Origin: an uncultured bacterium
Lineage (GTDB): Bacteria; Elusimicrobiota; Elusimicrobia; Elusimicrobiales; Elusimicrobiaceae
Assembly: GCA_949294095.1 (NCBI GenBank)
Contig: CASFFZ010000010.1
Location: 157,414 to 221,413 of the forward strand
Direction of reading: 5' to 3'
DNA: 64,000 nt
Shown here: one piece after another, positions 15,975 to 24,949 of the stretch
Layout: the number at the start of each line of letters is the position of its first letter
Position numbering within the stretch: position 1 is the first letter of the stretch
Program-made: the position numbers and the translations under genes
The notes under the pieces: generated by a model
The model's database searches: none
What the model was told of the DNA's origin: nothing
Seen by the model: the letters and a program-made list of their open reading frames with translations, nothing else

Positions 15975-17120
15975 TTAGAACTTCACGTTCACGCCAGCTT
16001 GATAGACGGTAGCGTCGGATCTGTCAAAGTCCGCTCTGGACAGTTTGGCATAACCGATACCGGCAAACAAGCCCACGTTTTCGTTGTGCTGATAGGTGGC
16101 GGTCAAGTCCGCTTCCAGCGTGGCCGCATGCTGAGCCGTTCTATCCTGGAAGGCAAAGCCGTCCACGGCAAACGTCCATTTATCCCAGTTGTAGTCCAAA
16201 CCGACGTTGAAAATGCGGGATTCGGCCAACACATCCGTCAGGTCATTTCCAAAGAAGGTTTTGCCATAGACTAAACCCGGGGCATAAGCGCCGTATTCAG
16301 ATACCGCACCTTTCTGGTAGATGAAGGCGGCTCTGGGGGTAAAGGCGTCCATGTTCAACGAACCGTCCACTTTTACCAAGTAGGCATTGTCGTGGGATTC
16401 TTTGATCAAGCGGTCGCCGCTGTGGGCGCGGGCATATTCCACGCTCAAGGCACCGGCTTCCGGCATCATGGACAATTTGGCCCCGTAGAACCCTTGGAAT
16501 TCGTCATTCCACACATTGTTTTTGTACGTATAGCCGTACACTTGGGCTTTGATCGTGTCCGTCAGGTTCATGCGGAAATCCGCACCGTAGAAGTCCGCTT
16601 CTCTGGCGGTTTCCAGAGAATTTTGCGTTTTACCGGCAATCAAGGTCAAGGCCTTAACATCGTCGGCATAGGTCAGTTTGGCGGCGTCCAACGAGGTGAC
16701 CGGGCTGGACAACGCAGCCATATAACCATGGCGCGGGCCAAAATACAACAAGGCACTGTCTTCATCGCCGTAGAATTGGCGGCCCAGCGTCAATTCAAAG
16801 CGATCCATCAAGTTGGACAAAACCATATTGGCTTCCGCCAAATAAATCTGGTTTTGATAGGTGTTCAGGTCTTTACCTTCAGAGGCACCATCCCAAGCCG
16901 TGTTGTACACGAATTGGACGTTGGCTCTCACGTCTTCGGTCAGTTCGGCAGACAAGCCGGCCATCACGCGGGAAGCCGCGCCGTTGGCATCGCTCATTTG
17001 CACATTATTGTTTGCACCAATGACTTCAATTTCACCGATGGCATCTACATTATCTACGATAGCGGCGTTAATAGGCCAGGCCATCGTCATGGCTAAAAGT
17101 AAGCCCAGTAGTTTTTTCAT
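15975..17120 (-). CDS. Outer-membrane beta-barrel (porin-like) protein, 381 aa
   Basis: A clean signal peptide (MKKLLGLLLAMTMAWPINA) is followed by alternating amphipathic strands and a terminal phenylalanine (GVNVKF), the usual barrel signature. No known porin subfamily was recognised. The Shine-Dalgarno ACAGGAGGATGTAACTAG is strong and the upstream region AT-rich, so high expression is likely. It implies a true outer membrane. Confidence 0.75.
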   Translation of the reverse strand: MKKLLGLLLAMTMAWPINAAIVDNVDAIGEIEVIGANNNVQMSDANGAASRVMAGLSAELTEDVRANVQFVYNTAWDGASEGKDLNTYQNQIYLAEANMVLSNLMDRFELTLGRQFYGDEDSALLYFGPRHGYMAALSSPVTSLDAAKLTYADDVKALTLIAGKTQNSLETAREADFYGADFRMNLTDTIKAQVYGYTYKNNVWNDEFQGFYGAKLSMMPEAGALSVEYARAHSGDRLIKESHDNAYLVKVDGSLNMDAFTPRAAFIYQKGAVSEYGAYAPGLVYGKTFFGNDLTDVLAESRIFNVGLDYNWDKWTFAVDGFAFQDRTAQHAATLEADLTATYQHNENVGLFAGIGYAKLSRADFDRSDATVYQAGVNVKF

Positions 17121-17213
17121 CTAGTTACATCCTCCTGTGTAATTTTTAAACTACCCTACCCTTGTATTGAAACTTTTTAAATTCCGCTTGGCAAGAGCAA
17201 AACAAATTTGGGC

Positions 17214-17242
17214 TTGACAGTTTGTTTTAGAACTGGTATTCT
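17214..17242 (+). promoter_or_regulatory. Consensus sigma70 promoter, plus strand
   Basis: TTGACA (17214-17219), exact 17-bp spacer, TATTCT (17237-17242). It points away from the porin gene and has no ORF downstream. Confidence 0.65.
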
Positions 17243-17248
17243 ATCTCC

Positions 17249-17386
17249 CCTTTTTAATTGAATACTTTTTTAAAAAGGCAAAAATTTGTTTTTTACCGTC
17301 TGAAAATAGAATTTTGTTTTACCTAACTGTATGCACTGTTTTTTGTTGACCGAAAAAAATCCCGCGTTTTCCACGCGGGATTTTTT
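17249..17386 (+). ncRNA. Candidate small RNA, about 138 nt
   Basis: It lies between the promoter at 17214-17242 and a strong terminator (CCCGCG/CGCGGG with T6, 17358-17386). It is U-rich with no convincing ORF and contains a DNA-uptake-like word (ACCGTCTGAA). The terminator is also usable by the convergent PPC gene, so the RNA is a prediction only. Confidence 0.4.
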
Positions 17387-17399
17387 AATTAGTTTCGCG

Positions 17400-17828
17400 T
17401 TAAGCCCAGAGCGAAAGTTTGGTTACTTTATCGGATCTTCTTACTTTCGGCTCGCCCACCAGCTCCTGGATATACGCCTCGCACACATAGATTTTTGTAC
17501 CCGGGAACAAGTGCCCGCCAATGGCTTGGTTGTCTTTGCCGGCCATTACCACATGGGCATGCACCTGCGGGCGGTTGTCCTGAATGCTGATGTTGCCGCA
17601 GAGGCTGATGAGTTCCATCTCCTGGTTGATGACGGTTTTCTCGTATTTCTTTTTGTTTTGGTCGTAGCAGCCAATGGTGGCGTTAGACACGGAGCCAATC
17701 ACATTGACGATGCCGCATTTCACTTGGTTGTCGTGGCAAAAATCAGCGAGCGACTCCAACAAATCCTTGCCTTTAGGAAGCCTGAAAAGATATGTCCGTC
17801 CGGTCAAGTAAGGTTTTTCTTCTGCCAT
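17400..17828 (-). CDS. PPC domain (DUF296) protein, 142 aa
   Basis: A single-domain protein with the metal-binding pattern VHAHVVMAGKDNQAIGGHLF (H-x-H...GGH) of the PPC/DUF296 fold. Bacterial members form trimers and their role is poorly known; plant members are fused to AT-hooks. It sits 18 bases behind the transketolase gene in the same operon. Confidence 0.8.
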   Translation of the reverse strand: MAEEKPYLTGRTYLFRLPKGKDLLESLADFCHDNQVKCGIVNVIGSVSNATIGCYDQNKKKYEKTVINQEMELISLCGNISIQDNRPQVHAHVVMAGKDNQAIGGHLFPGTKIYVCEAYIQELVGEPKVRRSDKVTKLSLWA

Positions 17829-17846
17829 TTTATTCTCCTATGGGGC

Positions 17847-20198
17847 CTACAGCCAAGCCGCCGCCCCTTTTAAATCCTGTACATACGCGCATACGGCGGC
17901 GAACAGGTGTTCCCCGTCCAGCCCGGCTTCGGCATATACTTTTTCCGCCGACGCGCTTGCCAAGAATCTGCCGTCCCGATGCGGGTACAGCGTATGCCTG
18001 CGCCCCGCCAGGCTGTTTATCCAACAGTCCAGCGTGGGCAGGGTAAAATCGGTAATTCCCATCGCCGTGCGCAACAGCTCCGCCGGCAGAATTTTTTCTT
18101 GTTCTTGCTGCGGCAGGGCTTCAAACAATTCCCGGCTGGTGATATACACCACATTTACGTCCGGGCCTTCGTTGTTCAGCTTGGGCAGCAATTTTTCCGC
18201 CACAATGCGCCCCACGCCGGCCCCCTGCACCAATACCGTGCCTTCGGCTGCGCCTTTTGCGCGGCGCAAATAATATACGCCGTTTACGGCATTTGCCGCC
18301 GGCTCAGCCCCTAAAGCCGCACGATCCATAAACTTATACGACGGGCGCACCACAAACGGGGCAAACACCGCCGGCCGCATAGACAAGGCTTTCACCGTAA
18401 GCGGCCAAATTTCGTCCACCTCCAAAGGCGTAATGGTAATGCACGCGCCTTTTGGGAAGTTGTCCTGCACCAGCTGCAGCGCCTGCGGATCGGCATGCGT
18501 CGGGCCGTCCTCGCCGGTGGGCAGGCTGGCGTGACCGTTAAACATAATAAAGGTGTTCGGATCCGCCCCCGCTTCCCGCGCGGCTTGCACGCCAATGGCA
18601 TGCAAACGGGCCGCTACATGTTCAAAGGCCAAAAAGGCCCCATAAGAAGAAGCCACCCCAATATGTTTGCCAAAGGCGGAAATCCCCGTGCACAGGGCGG
18701 CCATGCCGTCTTCGCAAATACCGCCTGCGGCCAAACGACGCGAAAGCGGATTGGATTGCGTATTAAAATTGCCGGTGGGGAAATCCTTCGCCACTTCCGC
18801 CGCGCCGGTAGAGCCGTACAAATCGGCCGAAGCGGTTAAAATCGTGCCGTTGGTCTGTTTGTTTAAATAGGCCAGCACCTTGCCCAGCACGCCGCGGGTG
18901 GTGTAGGACGCGCCTTTTTCAAATACAAATTCGGCGGGCACGTCCGTCGGCGAGAATTTGGTGTACAAATCTTTGCTGTTGCCCAGTTCCGCGCGCACGG
19001 TGCGTTTTTTACCTTCCAAACGGGCGGACGCTTTCTGCAGGCACGCGGCGGCATAAGCGGCGGTTTGTTTGTCCGCCTCCAGCGCTTGGCGCACCGTCAG
19101 CAACGAATTCCAATAGTATTTTTCAATGTTTTCGGCCGTCTTGTCCCCTTCAAAGCGCGGGAAAGACACGCCAAAAGCTTTTTCAAATTCCGCCAAAGAC
19201 TGGTAAAACCCGTCCGAAGCAAATTTATGCCCCGAACCGTGGGACGCTTTGCCTTCAATGCCGTAATGCCACCCTTTTACCGTGCGGTACACGATGGCCG
19301 TCGGCTGGTGGTTGGAAAGTTCCGCCGCCAGCTGGTGGGCGATATGGATTTGGTTAAAATCGTGCCCGCTGGGAACGCGGATGACGTTGAAATCGTGCAT
19401 ATAGAAAAATTCCATCGGATTCCACTGCACGTAATCGCCCGGGTGTTCCCCGTCCGCCGTTACGCGTTCGCTTTCAATGGAAGCTTCGTTCCAATCAATA
19501 TGGAACACCACATTTTTAAGCTGGGCCGTAGCCGCCATGGCGGCTGCTTCGCTTACGCGGCCGGCGGTCATTCCGCCTTCGCCCTCTACAATATGCACTT
19601 GGGGGCAATTTTCGCCATAGGCGTCCGCCGCCGCCAGCGCCAGCCCCACGGCCGAACCGTCCCCCACGCCGCTGGCGCCGGTGCTGGTGCGCACAAAAGG
19701 CACCAAGGGCTCCGGATGGCCGCCCAAAGCTTTTACATGGAATTTTTTAAATAAAGGAGTGCCTTGCACGGTGTTGTGGCGGAACCCCAGCAGGTCTTCC
19801 AGCCGGAGCTGGTGTTTTTCGTCCTGCGCCAAAAGCTGCGGCGCGGCAATGCGCGCGCATTCGTTGCGAAGCGCCCACAGCGCATACAGGCCCAACGCTT
19901 TATGCCCGGCCGCATAGGAAATGATATCGGCCTCGTCCTGCAGGGGATGGGCTAAGTCGTAAGCCATATCCTTATATAACAAATGCTCCACAAACCGCCC
20001 GCTGGAAATGCTTCCGCCCGGGTGGCCCGAAGTAGGCACATAGTTATACAATAGCGATACCAACGCCCGGTATACGGTGTCCAGCCGTTCCAGGCCGGCG
20101 GCATCTTCTTTGGAAATCTGATATTTGGGATTATCTAAATAATCGGTAACGTCTGCAAAAACGCCTCTTTTCTTGCCCCATTCAAATGTTCGGCTCAT
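17847..20198 (-). CDS. tkt: Transketolase, divergent long form, 783 aa
   Basis: Thiamine diphosphate enzyme of the pentose phosphate pathway. PTSGHPGGSISS is the N-terminal signature, and the cofactor site reads VEGEGGMTAGRVSEAAAMA...IDWNEASIE where GDG...N is normal. The pyrimidine-binding domain has GICEDGMAALCTGISAFG and the Glu/His patch LPTGEDGPTHADPQA. It is about 120 residues longer than the usual enzyme. Downstream of the M42 peptidase gene (15-bp gap). It could use altered sugar or keto substrates. Confidence 0.8.
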   Translation of the reverse strand: MSRTFEWGKKRGVFADVTDYLDNPKYQISKEDAAGLERLDTVYRALVSLLYNYVPTSGHPGGSISSGRFVEHLLYKDMAYDLAHPLQDEADIISYAAGHKALGLYALWALRNECARIAAPQLLAQDEKHQLRLEDLLGFRHNTVQGTPLFKKFHVKALGGHPEPLVPFVRTSTGASGVGDGSAVGLALAAADAYGENCPQVHIVEGEGGMTAGRVSEAAAMAATAQLKNVVFHIDWNEASIESERVTADGEHPGDYVQWNPMEFFYMHDFNVIRVPSGHDFNQIHIAHQLAAELSNHQPTAIVYRTVKGWHYGIEGKASHGSGHKFASDGFYQSLAEFEKAFGVSFPRFEGDKTAENIEKYYWNSLLTVRQALEADKQTAAYAAACLQKASARLEGKKRTVRAELGNSKDLYTKFSPTDVPAEFVFEKGASYTTRGVLGKVLAYLNKQTNGTILTASADLYGSTGAAEVAKDFPTGNFNTQSNPLSRRLAAGGICEDGMAALCTGISAFGKHIGVASSYGAFLAFEHVAARLHAIGVQAAREAGADPNTFIMFNGHASLPTGEDGPTHADPQALQLVQDNFPKGACITITPLEVDEIWPLTVKALSMRPAVFAPFVVRPSYKFMDRAALGAEPAANAVNGVYYLRRAKGAAEGTVLVQGAGVGRIVAEKLLPKLNNEGPDVNVVYITSRELFEALPQQEQEKILPAELLRTAMGITDFTLPTLDCWINSLAGRRHTLYPHRDGRFLASASAEKVYAEAGLDGEHLFAAVCAYVQDLKGAAAWL

Positions 20199-20213
20199 AA
20201 TTTTTTCCTATGG

Positions 20214-21263
20214 TTATAAAGTAACTTCTTTGATTCCGTTTTGCGCCGCAAGATACGCCAAACGGAAAGTATTTCCGACATCAAATTTGCTGACGATTTC
20301 CACATTGGAGTGGATGTTGCGCGTGGGAACAGAAAGCCCGCACGTAGGAATACCGGTTTTAGACTGGTGCACGGCTCCGGCGTCGTTGCCGCCGCGCGGC
20401 GCAATGCGGATTTGGCGGCGGATGGTGTATTCGTCGCACAACGCTTTGAGCGCGTTAAACAAGCCCTCCGGCGTAATAGTACGCGCATCCAACGCCGTAA
20501 TTCCTACCCCCTGCCCCAGGGCGCAAATATAATCCTGCGGCGCGCATCCGGGAATATCGGCCGCGCCCGTGGTGTCTATGCACAGGGCCACATCCGCCTC
20601 AATTCCAAACGCCGCCGTAGCCGCCCCGCGCAGGCCCACTTCTTCCTGCACCGTAAACACGGCATACACATTGTAAAAAGGGTTCTTCAGCGCCTTCAGC
20701 ACTTCCGCCAACACAAATACGCCGGCACGGTTATCCAAGGCTTTGGCGCAAATTAAGCCGTTTCCAAATTCTTCATACGTTCTGTCCAATACGGCAAAAT
20801 CTCCGATTTCCACCCGTTTTTTAACCTCTTCGCCGCTCAATCCCATATCTATACAGAGCTCTTTCACTCCTACCGCTTTGGCACGTTCCGCCTCGGTGGT
20901 TATATGGGCGGGTTTCGTGCCGATGACTCCTAAAAAAGAGCCGTTTTTGGTGTGCACGCGCACCCGCTGCGCAAGCAGCGTGCGGGGGTCAATGCCCCCC
21001 ACGGTTACAAAGCGCAAAAAGCCGCGTTCGTCAATATGATGAATCATTAGCCCCACTTCATCCATATGGGCGCATAAAAGCAAATTTTTATCGGAAGTGC
21101 CTTTTTTAAAAAAGATGAGGTTTCCCATTACGTCCGTGCGTACGTCATCGGCATAGGAAGACAAAAGCTCTTTTAAGTAGCTGCGTACGGCGCTTTCGCG
21201 GCCGGAAATGCCCGGCAGTTCGGTTAACGTTTTAAGAATAGAAAAATCTAATTTTTGCTCCAT
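20214..21263 (-). CDS. M42 family aminopeptidase (glutamyl aminopeptidase/FrvX type), 349 aa
   Basis: Metal ligands appear in LLLCAHMDEVGLMIHHID, in AKALDNRAGVFVL, and in VQEEVGLRGAATAA (catalytic Glu pair), with the final His in NIHSNVE. M42 enzymes form large tetrahedral cytosolic complexes that trim peptides. First gene of an operon with tkt and the PPC protein. Confidence 0.9.
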   Translation of the reverse strand: MEQKLDFSILKTLTELPGISGRESAVRSYLKELLSSYADDVRTDVMGNLIFFKKGTSDKNLLLCAHMDEVGLMIHHIDERGFLRFVTVGGIDPRTLLAQRVRVHTKNGSFLGVIGTKPAHITTEAERAKAVGVKELCIDMGLSGEEVKKRVEIGDFAVLDRTYEEFGNGLICAKALDNRAGVFVLAEVLKALKNPFYNVYAVFTVQEEVGLRGAATAAFGIEADVALCIDTTGAADIPGCAPQDYICALGQGVGITALDARTITPEGLFNALKALCDEYTIRRQIRIAPRGGNDAGAVHQSKTGIPTCGLSVPTRNIHSNVEIVSKFDVGNTFRLAYLAAQNGIKEVTL

Positions 21264-21515
21264 TTTTGCTCACTTTCTGACAGTTAAGGTATTTACATTA
21301 TACTCACAAAGGCCTTTTTTTGCAAGCAATTTCCGTCGTATGTTCGGACGCGCGCGCGGGCGCGCTCTTTACATACGGCCCCGGCGGCCGGCCGCAGAGC
21401 AAACACCGGCGGGTATTCCCCCCTCTCAGCCCTCCGCGCGCCTGCCGCCCGCGCCACGGAGCGGAAAAAAATTGTAGAATATCTAGGACAGAAATTTTTT
21501 TTAGGAGGCAGTTCA

Positions 21516-22493
21516 ATGACCGTTTCTTATAAAGATCTGGGTCTGGTTAACACCCGCCAGATGTTCAAAGACGCTATGGCCGGCGGTTACGCCATTCCGG
21601 CTTACAACTTTAACAATATGGAACAGCTGCAAGCTATCGTTACCGCCTGCGTACAGACCGGTTCCCCGGTAATCTTGCAAGTTTCCAAAGGCGCCCGCCA
21701 ATATGCCAACGCCACGCTCTTGCGCTGGATGGCCCGCGGCGCGGTGGAAATGATGAAAGAAATCGGCAAGCCGGTACCGCTGTGCTTGCACTTGGATCAC
21801 GGCGATTCCTTTGAACTGTGCAAAGACTGCATTGACAACGGTTTCTCTTCCGTAATGATTGACGGCTCCCACCTGCCGTATGAAGAAAACGTGGCCTTGA
21901 CCAAAAAAGTAGTGGACTATGCCCACCAGCACGACGTAACCGTAGAAGGCGAACTGGGCGTTTTGGCCGGGATTGAAGATGAAGTCTCCGCCGAACACCA
22001 CACCTACACCGATCCGGCCCAAGTGGAAGATTTCGTAAAACGCACGGGCGTGGATTCTTTGGCCATTTCCATCGGCACCTCTCACGGCGCGTACAAATTC
22101 AAAGTAAAACCCGGCGAAAAACTGCCCGAACTGCGCTTTGATATTTTGGAAGAAGTTTCCAAACGCCTGCCCGGTTTCCCGATTGTATTGCACGGTTCTT
22201 CCAGCGTTCCGCAATGGGCCGTCAAACAAATCAACGAATACGGCGGCAAATTGGAAGATACGGCCGGCATTCCGGAAGAACAACTGCGCAAGGCTGCCAA
22301 ATCCGCCGTGTGCAAAATCAATGTGGACTCGGACGGCCGCCTCGTGATGACCGCCACCATCCGCAAAATTTTCGCCACCAAACCCAGCGAATTTGACCCG
22401 CGCAAATACCTGGGCCCGGCCCGCGAAGAACTGATTAAGATGTATGCCGAAAAGAACGAAAACGTATTCGGTTCCGCCGGCAGAGTCAAATAA
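21516..22493 (+). CDS. fba: Class II fructose-bisphosphate aldolase, 325 aa
   Basis: Zinc-dependent aldolase: CLHLDHGDSFELCKDCIDNGFSS, GELGVLAGIEDE, SIGTSHGAYKFK and LHGSSSVP hold the metal and phosphate ligands. Strong ribosome site TTAGGAGGCAGTTCA ATG. A single gene with its own terminator; central step of glycolysis. Confidence 0.95.
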   Translation: MTVSYKDLGLVNTRQMFKDAMAGGYAIPAYNFNNMEQLQAIVTACVQTGSPVILQVSKGARQYANATLLRWMARGAVEMMKEIGKPVPLCLHLDHGDSFELCKDCIDNGFSSVMIDGSHLPYEENVALTKKVVDYAHQHDVTVEGELGVLAGIEDEVSAEHHTYTDPAQVEDFVKRTGVDSLAISIGTSHGAYKFKVKPGEKLPELRFDILEEVSKRLPGFPIVLHGSSSVPQWAVKQINEYGGKLEDTAGIPEEQLRKAAKSAVCKINVDSDGRLVMTATIRKIFATKPSEFDPRKYLGPAREELIKMYAEKNENVFGSAGRVK

Positions 22494-22512
22494 GCAGACA
22501 ATTCGGCTTTAC

Positions 22513-22543
22513 ATACCCCGCTTGCATAAGCGGGGTATTTTTT
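22513..22543 (+). terminator. Terminator of fba
   Basis: TACCCCGCTT/AAGCGGGGTA stem followed by TTTTTTA. Confidence 0.88.
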
Positions 22544-22626
22544 ATTTATTTTTGCAGTGTCGTTTGGGCTGACACAAAAAGCCGCGGGATACAAAACCCG
22601 CGGCTTGAGAACGGTTTTGGAAACGG

Positions 22627-23805
22627 TTAAATTCCCTTTTTGCGGAAGATTTCCGTTACCCGCTCAAAAATGCCGTTGCAATAGGCAATCGTCAGGCCGT
22701 AATTGGAAAGCGGCACTTTTTTGGCTTTTAAAATCTCCAGCCGCCGCATAATTTGCGTGCGCGTTACCATACAACCGCCGCATTGAACGGCCAGTTTGTA
22801 TTTTTCGGCATCGGCGGGAATGGGGTCTAAATTAGCTACCACGTCAAATTCCAGTTTTTTACCGGTATACTTGCGAAGCAGGTTGGGGATTTTTACCCGT
22901 CCGATATCGTCGCATTTATTAACGCTGTGGGAGCAGGATTCCAAAATCAGCACCCGGTCGCCGTCTTGCAGGCGGTCAATGGCGTGCGTACCGCGCAGGA
23001 AAGCGTCAAAATCGCCTTTTAAGCGGGAGAACAGAATGCTAAAGCTCGTCAGCGCAATCGTAGGCGGAACCACCGTTTTGACGTAGCCAAACGCCTGCGA
23101 ATCCGTAACCACCAGTTTGGGCGTATGCGTTTGCAGGTATTCCCGCAGTTCCGTGTCTTTTAAACACACCGCCACGGCCCCGATATCCAACAGGTTGCGA
23201 ATAGTCTGCACCTGCGGCAAAATCAGGCGTCCTTCCGGGGCGGAAGCGTCAATCGGAATGACCAATACCACTTCTTCCCCCGCTTTTACAAAATCGTCCA
23301 AAATAACGTCTTGCGAATAAGAACTTTTGGGCAGATGTTTTTTAATCATCTCCAACAGCCGCGGCAAAAGGGCCGGGCTTTTGCAGGAGAAATCCACCAC
23401 ATCCGCGCCTTTAATTTCCACATTCAGCTTTTGCAAATCGCTTTTGTTGTGCACAAAGAAGAACGGCACTTTGCGCGCCACGCAGGTTTCCATCAGCGTT
23501 TGGTCGTAGGAATCAAACTGGTCTGCAAACACCAAAATGGCCAAATCCACCTGATCCAGCGCTTCGTTGGTGCGTTCCACCCGCTGGCTGCCCAAGGCGG
23601 AGGTATCGTCTATCCCGGGGGTATCCAATACGGTTACGGGGCCGACGCCTAAAATTTCAATAATTTTTTTCACGGGATCGGTAGTCGTACCCGGTAGATC
23701 CGCCACGACGGAAACTTGCTGCCCCGTCAGGGCGTTGATGAGCGAGCTTTTGCCCACGTTCATTTTTCCAAAAATGCCGATATGCGGCCTGTTTACTTTT
23801 ACCAT
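22627..23805 (-). CDS. hydF: [FeFe]-hydrogenase maturation GTPase HydF, 392 aa
   Basis: The GTPase domain shows GKMNVGKSSLINAL, DLPGTTTDPV, DTPGID and HNKSD. The C-terminal cluster domain has SCSHSVNKCDD and VQCGGCMVTR, giving the H...CGGC ligand set of HydF. It is the scaffold that assembles the 2Fe unit before transfer to HydA. The start MVKVNRPHIGIFG at 23805 is chosen; longer in-frame starts add non-homologous residues. It diverges from ispA. Confidence 0.92.
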   Translation of the reverse strand: MVKVNRPHIGIFGKMNVGKSSLINALTGQQVSVVADLPGTTTDPVKKIIEILGVGPVTVLDTPGIDDTSALGSQRVERTNEALDQVDLAILVFADQFDSYDQTLMETCVARKVPFFFVHNKSDLQKLNVEIKGADVVDFSCKSPALLPRLLEMIKKHLPKSSYSQDVILDDFVKAGEEVVLVIPIDASAPEGRLILPQVQTIRNLLDIGAVAVCLKDTELREYLQTHTPKLVVTDSQAFGYVKTVVPPTIALTSFSILFSRLKGDFDAFLRGTHAIDRLQDGDRVLILESCSHSVNKCDDIGRVKIPNLLRKYTGKKLEFDVVANLDPIPADAEKYKLAVQCGGCMVTRTQIMRRLEILKAKKVPLSNYGLTIAYCNGIFERVTEIFRKKGI

Positions 23806-23926
23806 AACCCAATTATATATAATAAAAAGCTGCATCCCTAGACTGCCGGGTGCCATTGGGGCCGCGCGGGGCACAGCAATAAGGTATAATAAAGAAAAGT
23901 CCGTATTATAAAGAGGATACTTCCAT

Positions 23927-24937
23927 ATGAACAAATTTGACGCATACCTAAAAGAACGTGCCAAATTAGTAGAAAAGAATTTATCCAAGTATATTTCCAA
24001 AATCAACAATTCGCCCAAAATTTTAACCGACGCGATGGATTATTCGCTCCAAGCCGGCGGCAAACGCGTGCGCCCCATTTTGCTGATGGCCGCCGCAGAA
24101 GCATTCGGCAAAAAAGCGGCCGACGTCATGCCCGCCGCCTGCGCCGTGGAAATGCTGCACACCTATTCTTTAATCCACGACGATTTGCCCTCTATGGACA
24201 ACGACTCCCTGCGCCGCGGCAAACCCACCAACCACAAAGTATTTGGCGAGGATTTAGCCCTGCTGGCGGGCGATGCGCTGTTAACCTACGTGTTTGAAGT
24301 GTTTGCCCAGAACGGCAAAGTAAAAGCGATCGGGGCCGAAAACACCTTAAATGCGCTCTTGCATTTTGCCAACTGCGCCGGCGCCAGCGGCATGGTGGGC
24401 GGCCAAGTGGCCGACGTATACGCCGAAGGCATGGGCCGCAGCGACGCCCACAGCTTCCGGGCCGACAAGCTGCGCCAAAACTCCAAACCTCTGGCCGACA
24501 AAACCCTCCACTATTTCATGTTGCCGGCCCGCATCAAAGAAACCACCCCAGAAACGATTTTAAATTACATCCACGCCAATAAAACCGGCGCCCTCATCCG
24601 CGGCAGCGTGGAATCGGGCGCGCTGTTGGCGGGTGCCAGCGGAAAAGATTTGGCGTTAATTAAAAAATACGCCAACTGCATTGGCCTCGTCTTCCAAATT
24701 GTAGACGACATTTTAGACGTTACCGCCAGCGCCAAGCAGCTGGGCAAATCCAACAGCGACGCCGAAAACGGCAAGCTGACCTTTGTCAGCCTCTACGGGC
24801 TGGAAGGCAGCCGCAAACACGCCCAACTGCTGATTGCCAACGCCCAAAAAGCGTTGGACGCGCTGAAAAACGTCAAAAAGAAAAATCTCTGGCCGCTGTA
24901 TGAAATGGCCGAATTTTTTAAAACCAGAACTTATTAA
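23927..24937 (+). CDS. ispA: Polyprenyl diphosphate synthase, FPP/GGPP type, 336 aa
   Basis: First aspartate motif LIHDDLPSMDND and second motif FQIVDDILD, with GKRVRP and Lys-Thr (NKTGAL) blocks. Small residues before the first motif suggest a C15 or C20 product, not settled here. A TATAAT at 23885-23890 and AGAGGA ribosome site precede it. It is followed after 12 bases by dxs. Confidence 0.9.
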   Translation: MNKFDAYLKERAKLVEKNLSKYISKINNSPKILTDAMDYSLQAGGKRVRPILLMAAAEAFGKKAADVMPAACAVEMLHTYSLIHDDLPSMDNDSLRRGKPTNHKVFGEDLALLAGDALLTYVFEVFAQNGKVKAIGAENTLNALLHFANCAGASGMVGGQVADVYAEGMGRSDAHSFRADKLRQNSKPLADKTLHYFMLPARIKETTPETILNYIHANKTGALIRGSVESGALLAGASGKDLALIKKYANCIGLVFQIVDDILDVTASAKQLGKSNSDAENGKLTFVSLYGLEGSRKHAQLLIANAQKALDALKNVKKKNLWPLYEMAEFFKTRTY

Positions 24938-24949
24938 GAAGGATTGCCT

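Noticed and set aside
24944..24949. TTG two codons ahead of dxs as start
   Set aside because: The ATG at 24950 is better spaced from AGAAGG and fits the family N-terminus.
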